Source of the DNA: an uncultured Acetatifactor sp.
GTDB taxonomy: Bacteria > Bacillota > Clostridia > Lachnospirales > Lachnospiraceae
Reading direction: 5' to 3'
Assembly: GCA_947626405.1 (NCBI GenBank)
Contig: CANQSE010000076.1
Coordinates: forward strand, 1-8,678
DNA length: 8,678 nucleotides
The notes beneath the pieces were generated by a model, which worked only from the letters and a program-made list of their open reading frames with translations, made no database searches and was not told where the DNA came from. Positions 1 through 6,192 of the stretch are shown here, piece by piece; position 1 is the first letter of the stretch; every line of letters begins with the position of its first letter. The position numbers and the translations under genes are program-made.

Positions 1-153
1 GTCGCAAAGCGTACCGTGCAAAAACATTTTTACCTGATCTTCATCGGTAAGATCGCGGTTTCTCAGTATTCTCGCCACCACTGGGCTTATGTGAAATTCA
101 GCCGCCCACTTGTCAAAATCAGCCTTTTTTGCAGCCACCAACCACTTTTCCAT
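1..153 (-). CDS. recJ: RecJ single-stranded-DNA-specific exonuclease, amino-terminal fragment
   Basis: Partial gene, cut by the left edge; 51 codons are visible. The translation starts MEKWLVAAKKADFDKWA and continues through SPVVARILRNRDL to MFLHGTLCD. This matches the amino-terminal lead-in of Firmicutes RecJ, where a W-x-(V/L)-A start is followed by a helix and an 'iaRIlxNR' segment before the DHH phosphoesterase core. The catalytic DHH and DHHA1 motifs lie outside the window, so activity cannot be judged. RecJ degrades single-stranded DNA 5' to 3' in recombination and base-excision repair in the cytoplasm. The ATG at 151-153 is preceded by only a weak purine-rich site (GTGAGTGG). An in-frame GTG three codons upstream is possible, and an in-frame TGA further upstream bars a longer start. 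The identification rests on recognised sequence style, not a search. Confidence 0.87.
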   Translation of the reverse strand, partial: MEKWLVAAKKADFDKWAAEFHISPVVARILRNRDLTDEDQVKMFLHGTLCD

Positions 154-158
154 ACCAC

Positions 159-224
159 TCACTGACCCGCATAACGGTACACATACTCATAGGTATCGGT
201 ATTCAGACCGTCGCCCGACAACAT
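159..224 (-). CDS. Possible 21-codon leader peptide just upstream of recJ
   Basis: A small ATG-started frame encodes 21 residues beginning MLSGDGL and ending YEYVYRYAGQ. Its TGA stop lies 5 bases before the recJ ATG, in a different frame, which would suit translational coupling. An in-frame TGA lies four codons before the ATG, so it cannot be extended as part of the preceding gene. No convincing ribosome binding site precedes it. The composition is tyrosine-rich (4 of the last 10 residues). I know of no family for it. It could be a leader peptide, a remnant of a gene end, or chance. Confidence 0.25.
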   Translation of the reverse strand: MLSGDGLNTDTYEYVYRYAGQ

Positions 225-273
225 TTGCAGCGGTCAAATATCCCACGAAATCACAAATATCCTTCCGTATCGA

Positions 274-711
274 CTATTGCTCAATCTTCTTTCCGCAAGA
301 AGTACAGAACGCTGCTCCCTCTGCTACAGGCGCTCCGCACTGGGGGCAGACATTGCCCACTACGGGATCGTTTACAAACAGTGGCTGCAGCTTCTCACCG
401 CACTTGTTACAGAAGGAACTGTCAAGCACAAGGATGTTTCCGCATTTTTCACACTTGCGCAGTCCTCTCAGGGCAAGCTTGCGCTTCTCCTGATAATCCG
501 TCTCCTTGTCGATGGCTTCCACTTTTTTAATATGTACCTCGTAAGGAGTGCCCTTTACGCTCTCAATCGAATTTCCCGCCAGAAAAACCTGACCGATCTG
601 AAGAATTGTATTGACCCTCTCCTGTGCCAGCTCCGCAAGCCTTCTGTCACATTCCGCTTCTCCCGGAACCATTCCACCTGCATTTTGATCCTTTTTGTCA
701 AATAACGCCAT
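274..711 (-). CDS. Soluble protein with helical amino terminus and two carboxy-terminal zinc ribbons
   Basis: A 145-residue protein with no membrane segment or signal peptide, so probably cytoplasmic. Residues about 19-82 are charged and probably helical. Two treble-clef/zinc-ribbon units follow: C87-x2-C90 with C101-x2-C104, and C122-x2-C125 with C136-x2-C139. The second has the common CPxCGxxxxxxxxFCxxCGxxI form. Each cysteine quartet should bind one structural zinc. Such ribbons usually mediate protein or nucleic-acid contacts and do not define a function. The ATG is preceded by AAAGAGG at about 10 bases. It is the last gene of the ABC transporter cluster, 36 bases after the second permease, with recJ beginning 120 bases downstream. 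The gap before it holds only a weak GGCAG/CTGCC hairpin without a T-run, so co-transcription with the transporter is likely. Role unknown; an accessory or regulatory part of the exporter is an inference from position only. Confidence 0.85.
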   Translation of the reverse strand: MALFDKKDQNAGGMVPGEAECDRRLAELAQERVNTILQIGQVFLAGNSIESVKGTPYEVHIKKVEAIDKETDYQEKRKLALRGLRKCEKCGNILVLDSSFCNKCGEKLQPLFVNDPVVGNVCPQCGAPVAEGAAFCTSCGKKIEQ

Positions 712-747
712 ATTCTTTTACCTCTTTCTTTATATTTCAGGCAGAAA

Positions 748-1881
748 TTAACTGCCCGATTTTTTGGTTTTTAATTTTATCAGCCAAAGGCCCAGACTAA
801 ACAGTACCGCCGCGCATATATAAACCGCCATCCTTATCCAATAATACGTCCCGTGCAGTGAATTGAGATAATAATAGGGCGGCAGAAGCTGTTTGAGCAC
901 GTTTAACCCGTTTATCCTGATAAACACCGGACATATCACCGCCGTTCCCATTAAAAGCACCGGAAGCAGAAAACCCAGCCGCTCCATTGTCCCGCATATG
1001 ATGCGTACGAGGCTGCAGAATACAAGCGCGCAGCACGCAAACAGGACGGCGGACACAATCTCGTGCGGCCAGTCGGTAAAGCTTCCCGACAGCCTCAGAC
1101 TTACCACCATAACAACGACAGCGTCCGAAAGTATCACGGCGTTATAGCCAAAAGAAGCAAGGAACCTCTGCCCGGCCGTCATCCTGTCGAATGTTCCCCT
1201 CTCCTCGTCCTGCATAAAGTACATTGCTCCGGCAAAACCGCAAAGCATCAGCCAAACCGCCAGCATCCCCCTTACGGGTGCAAGCAGATAACTGCTCTCG
1301 TCCAGAGCCTGACCGTCGTAATACTCTATTTTAAAAAGACTGTTCTCAACCTGGATATCGTCGTAAGCCTTACGAAGCTGCGCTTCGTCAATCTCAATGC
1401 CGAGATCGTCCCTCACGTAATCACTGTAGATCTCGTATGAAAAAAAGGGATAAAGGGCGTTGCAGAGAATCTCTCTTGAAAACAGCAAAATCACGCTGTT
1501 TTCCCGCTCAACCGCCGTCACCACAGGCTCTGCGTTTTTGTGGGCCGCAGAGTCAAAAAGCCGTCCGTACACATCCTCCGGAATAATCCAGGCTGCGTCG
1601 GCCTCAAAGTTTTCCACCTTCGCCCTGGCTTCCTCCTCGTCCGCACAGTCCAGATAACGTATCACATCGGAATGTTTTTTTAATTTCTCCAGTATACCGG
1701 CCGTTGTCGGATCCGTCTCGTCCTCGGCATACAGCGCCACTGTCACGACTCCGCTCTCTCCCTGCGCCGCAAGACGAAGTCCCAGCACCAAAAGCGGCAC
1801 AATGCACAGGATCAGCAGAAAACTCCATTTTTTAAAAAGTCTTTTATTCAAAAGCATGTATCGCACAACAGCCCGACGCAT
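748..1881 (-). CDS. ABC-2 type transporter permease (second subunit)
   Basis: A 377-residue integral membrane protein with exporter-type ABC-2 topology. Helix 1 is at about 20-40, followed by a large outside domain (about 41-200), then five helices near 202-223, 242-262, 275-296, 302-322 and 349-369. A short conserved-looking segment, QDEERGTFDRM (224-234), follows helix 2; this 'E-x-G-T' coupling region is typical of ABC2_membrane_3 (YhgE/Lnr-like) permeases. The protein should pair with the adjacent permease and be powered by the ATPase at 3127-3798. The ATG sits 5 bases after AAGGA, and the gene starts 7 bases after the first permease stops, so the two are translated together. The substrate cannot be read from the sequence; lipophilic antibiotics, peptides or envelope components are possibilities by analogy with linearmycin-type exporters. 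Confidence 0.88.
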   Translation of the reverse strand: MRRAVVRYMLLNKRLFKKWSFLLILCIVPLLVLGLRLAAQGESGVVTVALYAEDETDPTTAGILEKLKKHSDVIRYLDCADEEEARAKVENFEADAAWIIPEDVYGRLFDSAAHKNAEPVVTAVERENSVILLFSREILCNALYPFFSYEIYSDYVRDDLGIEIDEAQLRKAYDDIQVENSLFKIEYYDGQALDESSYLLAPVRGMLAVWLMLCGFAGAMYFMQDEERGTFDRMTAGQRFLASFGYNAVILSDAVVVMVVSLRLSGSFTDWPHEIVSAVLFACCALVFCSLVRIICGTMERLGFLLPVLLMGTAVICPVFIRINGLNVLKQLLPPYYYLNSLHGTYYWIRMAVYICAAVLFSLGLWLIKLKTKKSGS

Positions 1882-1888
1882 TGTGTCC

Positions 1889-3130
1889 TTAACCTCTCTT
1901 TAACCTTGTGCTCCTTACATATACGGAAAGCCCGATAAACACCGCCATATACAATATCAGCGCAAGCCCCGGCACAATGGCGCTCTCCCCCGAAAGGCAC
2001 AGGCTCTGATATCTCATTCCCACTCCGGTCGGCAGGACTTCCCCAAGCTTTTTAAGAATGTCCGGAAACATATTTGCGGGATAAAAGCACCCCGATATAT
2101 AAGCCATCGCCATTGCCAGGATAAACTGCAGAAGAATACTGCCCACAATCCCGTTTACAAGCTCATACAGTAAAAACTGCAGTGCAGAAAAGGCAGCCGT
2201 CACCGGAAAAAGCTTAAGATAATATGCCGCAAGCCCTCCCGCGCTGATGCCCTCCCAGCCGTCAACCTTTATGATTCCTCCTTCAAACAGCGGGATCATG
2301 ACAAGAAATACCGCAAGCAGACAGCATAGGTTTGATAAAAGATACGCCATGTATTCGGCTGCCGTCTGAAAAAACGCCCCCAGCCCCCTCGAAGCCGCAA
2401 GCTTCATCATATCGGGAGTTCTCCTTCCAAACAGCGGGCTGCTGTTTATTCCGGCAAGCAGCAGGAAAAATACAATCATACTGCAGAAATAATATTCCGG
2501 AGTGGAAAGGCCCCTGGAAATTCCAAGCTCCTCCACCCCGCACAGATCCGACCTGTGAAGGACCATATCAATATAGCGCAGGTTCAGCTCGTCCGTGGCC
2601 CTGTTCCACACATCCGTCATTCCTTGCGTGACGAGAATGTCCTGCATACTGAAAATACCGTTCTCGGAATCGACAATCAGCGTGGAAGCCACCTCGGTCA
2701 GCTTTTCCGCCAAAGCTCCGGTAATACCCTTCTGCAGAGTGCCAGTCACAAACTTCACAGTGGCGTCGTTTTTTCCGTCAACGATTGACTCCACCAGATC
2801 ATCCGGCACCACCGCATATGCGGTAATCTCGTTTTTCCTTAACGCCTCCCTAGCCTCCGCCTCCTCCATTATCGGAAATTCCAGCATGAAGCGGGAATCG
2901 TCAAGCTTAGTCATCGCCGCAATGCCGAACCCAAGGTATGTATCGGTAGTGTCTCCCACCACCGCAATCTTATATTTGCGGCTGCCTGCCTTCACGGCGT
3001 CACTGTTTAAGTAAATAATCCCGAAAGCCGCCACACACATGCACACCGCAAGCGTAATCGTCATAAGGGCGGGCAGACGCTTCACTACCCGCCTGAGCTG
3101 CATATAAAAATATTTCCAGAAACTGATCAT
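1889..3130 (-). CDS. ABC-2 type transporter permease (first subunit)
   Basis: A 413-residue membrane protein with the same plan as its downstream neighbour. Helix 1 (about 20-42) is followed by an outside domain of about 170 residues that starts with a beta-like KYKIAVVGD stretch. Further helices lie near 213-234, 258-281, 300-325, 327-348 and 384-405. After the fifth helix comes SGCFYPANMFPDILKK (346-361) followed by LPTGVGMRYQ, the characteristic 'SG-x2-(Y/F)P-x3-x-P' block of ABC-2 permeases. Its ATG overlaps the ATPase stop as ATGA (3127-3130), which indicates translational coupling. With the second permease it would form a heterodimeric transmembrane unit. The short cytosolic loop after helix 2 (GRRTPDMMKLAASRGLG) is the probable ATPase contact. 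Direction is predicted as export, from family membership. Substrate unknown. Confidence 0.9.
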   Translation of the reverse strand: MISFWKYFYMQLRRVVKRLPALMTITLAVCMCVAAFGIIYLNSDAVKAGSRKYKIAVVGDTTDTYLGFGIAAMTKLDDSRFMLEFPIMEEAEAREALRKNEITAYAVVPDDLVESIVDGKNDATVKFVTGTLQKGITGALAEKLTEVASTLIVDSENGIFSMQDILVTQGMTDVWNRATDELNLRYIDMVLHRSDLCGVEELGISRGLSTPEYYFCSMIVFFLLLAGINSSPLFGRRTPDMMKLAASRGLGAFFQTAAEYMAYLLSNLCCLLAVFLVMIPLFEGGIIKVDGWEGISAGGLAAYYLKLFPVTAAFSALQFLLYELVNGIVGSILLQFILAMAMAYISGCFYPANMFPDILKKLGEVLPTGVGMRYQSLCLSGESAIVPGLALILYMAVFIGLSVYVRSTRLKRG

Positions 3131-3798
3131 GTCAGACTCCCCGCCAGCCGGTGTATGTCACCGTCATACTCATACGGGTTCAAAACGCCCTGTTTTAAGA
3201 TATAACACTGATCACACAGCGCAAGCTCCTGAATGTCATGTGTGGCTAACAGGAGAATACCGCCCTCCGCTTTGTAACGTTCAAAATAATTATATATTTT
3301 TTCCTTGCAGACAAGGTCAAGCGCGGCCGACGGCTCGTCAAGGAGCAGAATCTCAGGGTTTTTCGATATGGCGCAGGCTATGGAAAGTCTTTTTTTCATG
3401 CCGCCCGACATCTTGCGGACGGGAACCTTCAAAAAGGAGTCAATTCCAAGCATTGCAAGAAGTCCCTCGCTCAGCTCCCTCTTAAGCGTTTTCCTGTCAT
3501 ACCACATGCGCAGATTATCCCACGCCGTGAGCTCCTCGATAAGCGGATTCCCCTGCGGGACATAGCCCACCAGGGAATTTCTGAGCTTTGTGTCCTTAAG
3601 CACGTCTTCCCCGTCGCAGATAAAAGCTCCGCTGTCGGCTTTCTGCACACCCGCAAGGATTGAAAGCAGCGTGGATTTACCGCATCCGTTACCTCCGAGA
3701 ATACCGACGCAGCAGCCTCCGGCCGCCTTAAGCGATACGCCCTGCAGCACCTTCCTGTTCTTATATGACTTCTGTATTCCGGCCAGTTGAATCTTCAT
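3127..3798 (-). CDS. ABC transporter ATP-binding protein
   Basis: A 223-residue nucleotide-binding domain with every core motif intact: Walker A GGNGCGKST (35-43), Q-loop glutamine in YVPQGN (Q82), signature MSGGMKKR (130-137), Walker B ILLLDEP with catalytic glutamate (150-156), D-loop SAALD (157-161) and H-loop ATHD (H187). It is short for an ABC-2 exporter ATPase (these often run 230-310 residues) and ends soon after the core fold, with no long carboxy-terminal extension. It should hydrolyse ATP at the inner membrane face to drive the two permeases. The ATG is preceded by AGGGGGAG at about 10 bases, a strong site. It follows the 649-residue zinc-ribbon gene by 26 bases and overlaps the first permease by 4 bases. 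Confidence 0.95.
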   Translation of the reverse strand: MKIQLAGIQKSYKNRKVLQGVSLKAAGGCCVGILGGNGCGKSTLLSILAGVQKADSGAFICDGEDVLKDTKLRNSLVGYVPQGNPLIEELTAWDNLRMWYDRKTLKRELSEGLLAMLGIDSFLKVPVRKMSGGMKKRLSIACAISKNPEILLLDEPSAALDLVCKEKIYNYFERYKAEGGILLLATHDIQELALCDQCYILKQGVLNPYEYDGDIHRLAGSLT

Positions 3799-3824
3799 GG
3801 TAACTTTACTCCCCCTGAATCATC

Positions 3825-5774
3825 CTACCAGCCGTAATAATAAGAATCGTCGTAATACTGTCCCTGCATCAGATAACCCAGTATGTTATTATCTATGCTC
3901 TCCATTAAGGACACAAATTCCTCGACCGCGCCCATCACGTCGCCCGGCAGCCCCGCCTTATCAAGGCTGGACACAAATCCGTCCCATTCAATGCCGCCAA
4001 GCCAGTCCGTCAGATCCTGCGCCTCTTTCAGATAAATTACCTCCCGGTCGTTTGGAATTTTTAATTCCGGGGAATTTCCCGTTTCGCTGTTTACGGATAT
4101 GGCAATAATATTGTCGCCGTCATAATTAACTTCCATCGAAGTCTTAGACGAAGCGTCGCCAGACTGACCGGTTAATTTTATTTCAAAATCCTCCAGGAAC
4201 GACATGACGCCGGAGTACGCGCCCGCCGCATCCAGCAGTGACCTCATACCCTTGCCCGGCTTATACGTCACTGTGCCGTTAAACTGTCCGCGGTTAAAGG
4301 CTTCCATATCAAGATCAGCCACGCTTATGTTGAATATTGCTCCATTGATATCGACCTGTCCCGTATAGTAATCGTATACGCTCATATCAACATCAATTTC
4401 AAATTCGCCGCTTAAAATATCGCCGGAGCGCTCTCCGCTTCCCACAAAAGCGATATACTGTTCCTCACCGTCCACATCAAAGGACATTGAATACTCGGTG
4501 CCGAATTTTTTCCCATTCTGCGGAGAGAGAATGGCAATTTCAAAGGCGTCAGATTCAATCCTGTGCCCGACAATCTCTCCCTTGTTGTCCACGTAAAGCG
4601 TATAGAGTATCTCTCCTATGCCCCTTGCATCCTTAAGCTCGTCGTAACCCTCCTCCAGAGCGGCAAGGAACTCGTCATATATTTCAACTCCGTCCTCTCC
4701 GAAAAGATCGGCTATGTTTATAAAGATCTCCTCAAGGTCGCCGTCGTCCTCAGCCTCATCAAGGATACCTTTTATAATATTCGCCATGGTTTTGGCATCA
4801 ATGGCAATCTCAAGAGTCGTGCATTTCTGGGAGACGCCCTCGGCCTCCAGGGTTTCGGTTCCCTTTTCAACGTCGTCAATGCTTTTTACAACAGCGTCTA
4901 TGTATCTTTCCACAAGATTGTCAAGCGTTGACTGATCCGGCAACGCATCTATCACGGTTTCATAGGAATCCTTAACCTCCTCCCACATTTCGCTGAGCAT
5001 TTCCGCGTCAGAGGTGCCGATTGCATCCCTTAAATCGATTCCAAGGTAAGTGTCGTTAAGCTCGGGAACCTTAAGATAAACCGTTGCGTCCTCGATATCA
5101 AGCGCACATAATACCGAAAGCAGATTTTCGCTGTTTATCCCTGCGGACACATCCATCCCCAGCACATCCTTGCCGACAGATATTCCGGTGTCAAACCCAA
5201 CGCTGTCCAGCCAGGAAAGATCCACGCCCGCCAATTTAAGGTACTGCTTTCCCGCATCTCCGAGCGTTACGTTTATTCCCACGCTTGAGTTTATGTCAAA
5301 CAGGTCCGTCTTCCCTGAAACCACCCGCTTGTACAGGCTTTCAGTGGACTGAGACGTTCCGGCCGAGTTGTTTTCCACCACGTAACTCAGGTACTCCTCC
5401 GGAGACGAAAAATTCTTTTTAGTAAAATTGCTGATTTTTCCCGGAAGGTCAAACGCAAATGTGCACACGCACACAACAGCGGCGGCAGCCACAGCGCACA
5501 CACCGCCTATGATAAGACCCTTTTTCTTTTTTGAAGGCTTTTTGCCGCCGTTTTGAGGGACATTCCCCGGCTGCGGCATCACACCTGCCGCCGGAACAAC
5601 GTTTTTACCCGCCAGAGACTCCTGCGAAACAGACACCGTCCGTCCGACTGCGTTTACATCAGGCGTACCTGCCCCCCCTGCCGCCGGATTTGCAGCCCCC
5701 TGAACAGGGTATCCGCAGCTTGGGCAGAACTTCTCGTTATCCTGAAGCTGAGTTCCACATTTTTCACAAAACAT
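3825..5774 (-). CDS. Zinc-ribbon, single-pass membrane protein with large outside domain
   Basis: A 649-residue protein of unrecognised specific function. Residues 3-20 form a zinc ribbon (C3-x2-C6, C17-x2-C20). A Gly/Pro/Ala/Asn-rich linker (about 26-78) leads to a lysine cluster (KKPSKKKKG) and one membrane helix (about 86-108). The positive-inside rule puts the ribbon in the cytoplasm and the remaining 540 or so residues outside. The outside part is acidic, with alternating beta-like and helical stretches such as EIFINIADLFGEDGVEIYDE; a LolA/LppX-like or similar beta fold is possible but not shown. The carboxy end is very aromatic (YYDDSYYYGW). Start choice: ATG at 5772-5774 lies 7 bases after GGAGG; an upstream in-frame TTG at 5780 is only about one base from that site and is rejected. 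It is the first gene after the consensus promoter at 5871-5899 and heads the ABC transporter cluster. Confidence 0.87.
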   Translation of the reverse strand: MFCEKCGTQLQDNEKFCPSCGYPVQGAANPAAGGAGTPDVNAVGRTVSVSQESLAGKNVVPAAGVMPQPGNVPQNGGKKPSKKKKGLIIGGVCAVAAAAVVCVCTFAFDLPGKISNFTKKNFSSPEEYLSYVVENNSAGTSQSTESLYKRVVSGKTDLFDINSSVGINVTLGDAGKQYLKLAGVDLSWLDSVGFDTGISVGKDVLGMDVSAGINSENLLSVLCALDIEDATVYLKVPELNDTYLGIDLRDAIGTSDAEMLSEMWEEVKDSYETVIDALPDQSTLDNLVERYIDAVVKSIDDVEKGTETLEAEGVSQKCTTLEIAIDAKTMANIIKGILDEAEDDGDLEEIFINIADLFGEDGVEIYDEFLAALEEGYDELKDARGIGEILYTLYVDNKGEIVGHRIESDAFEIAILSPQNGKKFGTEYSMSFDVDGEEQYIAFVGSGERSGDILSGEFEIDVDMSVYDYYTGQVDINGAIFNISVADLDMEAFNRGQFNGTVTYKPGKGMRSLLDAAGAYSGVMSFLEDFEIKLTGQSGDASSKTSMEVNYDGDNIIAISVNSETGNSPELKIPNDREVIYLKEAQDLTDWLGGIEWDGFVSSLDKAGLPGDVMGAVEEFVSLMESIDNNILGYLMQGQYYDDSYYYGW

Positions 5775-5781
5775 ACTCAAT

Positions 5782-5788
5782 CCTCCCC
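5782..5788 (-). promoter_or_regulatory. Ribosome binding site that fixes the start of the 649-residue gene
   Basis: The minus strand reads GGGGAGGA here, a near-perfect Shine-Dalgarno site. GGAGG ends 7 bases before the ATG at 5774 but is almost adjacent to the TTG at 5780, so the ATG is the likely start. Confidence 0.8.
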
Positions 5789-5870
5789 ACGCATCATGCG
5801 CTATACCATTTTAAGCTTCACACACAGCCTTTATTACAGGCTGCGCCATGTTACAATAAACACCAAGTTT

Positions 5871-5899
5871 ATTATAATTTTGCTGACAGGTTTTGTCAA
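5871..5899 (-). promoter_or_regulatory. Consensus vegetative (sigma-A type) promoter for the zinc-ribbon/ABC cluster
   Basis: On the minus strand TTGACA (5894-5899) and TATAAT (5871-5876) are separated by exactly 17 bases, a full match to the housekeeping consensus in both boxes and in spacing. Transcription would start near 5864, giving a leader of about 90 bases before the ATG at 5774. It is the best promoter in the window and the only clear one for the five-gene run to 274. A short TGTT-N6-AACA inverted repeat at about 5850-5863 lies at the expected start of transcription and could be an operator, though this is weak. Confidence 0.85.
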
Positions 5900-5933
5900 G
5901 CGTCGTCAGGATGCCGCTATTATTTTGCAGGAA

Positions 5934-6090
5934 CAGTTCAGCCAGTCTGCGATCTCCCGGGAAAATCGTGCTCGCACGAATTTTCCCGGGGAACCGCAGA
6001 CTGAGGGAGCGCCCATTTATGAGCAAAGACAGGCGTGAAACGCCGGAAAGCGCGCAAGCGCGGCTTTGCGAATGGGCGCGGGCTGAACTG
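5934..6090. repeat. Branched inverted-repeat element (three-way-junction fold)
   Basis: Nested perfect or nearly perfect inverted repeats account for most of these 157 bases. The outer stem is CAGTTCAGCC (5934-5943) with GGCTGAACTG (6081-6090), 10 of 10 pairs. The first branch is AGTCTGCG (5944-5951) with CGCAGACT (5995-6002), enclosing a second 16-pair arm, CCCGGGAAAATCGTGC (5956-5971) with 5974-5990, with one bulged A. The second branch is GCGCCCATT (6009-6017) with AATGGGCGC (6071-6079), then GCAAAG (6023-6028) with CTTTGC (6064-6069). Inside that are two small hairpins, GGCGT-GAA-ACGCC (6032-6044) and GCGC-GCAA-GCGC (6050-6061), the latter with a GNRA-type loop. The element lies upstream of the minus-strand promoter and downstream of a terminator. 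It could be a mobile intergenic repeat or a structured RNA, on either strand. Confidence 0.85.
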
Positions 6091-6129
6091 CTACACTTGG
6101 CACGTCAGAACGGCGTAATTGTGGACAAA

Positions 6130-6161
6130 ATAAGGGCTGCCGTAAATTGGCAGCCCCTTAT
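6130..6161 (-). terminator. Rho-independent terminator after the 206-residue gene
   Basis: On the minus strand the sequence reads ATAAGGGGCTGCC, a loop of AATTTAC, then GGCAGCCCTTAT followed by TTTG. The stem pairs over about 12 positions with one bulged G, and the 3' arm runs into CTTATTTTG, a short T-rich tail. It begins about 30 bases after the TAA of the 206-residue gene, so it would end that transcript. On the plus strand the stem lacks a T-run and would terminate poorly. Confidence 0.75.
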
Positions 6162-6192
6162 GTTACTATGCAGTTTTAGAGGAATATGTTTC

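Larger units (their letters stand above)
5775..6192. other. Intergenic region of about 420 bases with no accepted gene
   Basis: Both flanking genes point left. From right to left the region holds a terminator for the 206-residue gene (6130-6161), about 40 bases without a recognised signal, a branched inverted-repeat element (5934-6090), a consensus promoter (5871-5899), and a leader of roughly 90 bases for the 649-residue gene. That leader contains a CAGCC/GGCTG hairpin near 5828-5845, an 11-base palindrome CGCATCATGCG at 5790-5800, and a ribosome binding site at 5782-5788. Frames that cross the region on either strand overlap the inverted repeats and show no protein-like features. Confidence 0.8.

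Noticed and set aside
277..705. Long plus-strand frame opposite the 145-residue zinc-ribbon gene
   Set aside because: It is the antisense shadow of a gene with two clear cysteine quartets and a good ribosome binding site.
738..758. Hairpin at the stop of the second permease as a terminator
   Set aside because: The stem is only about five pairs plus a mismatch, it overlaps the stop codon, and no T-run follows, so it would not end the transcript.
5775..5780. TTG start two codons upstream for the 649-residue protein
   Set aside because: It would sit almost on the Shine-Dalgarno sequence, while the ATG at 5774 has ideal spacing and begins directly with the zinc ribbon.
5811..6026. Minus-strand 71-codon frame upstream of the 649-residue gene
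   Set aside because: It runs across the repeat arm and the whole consensus promoter, and lacks a ribosome binding site and protein-like features.
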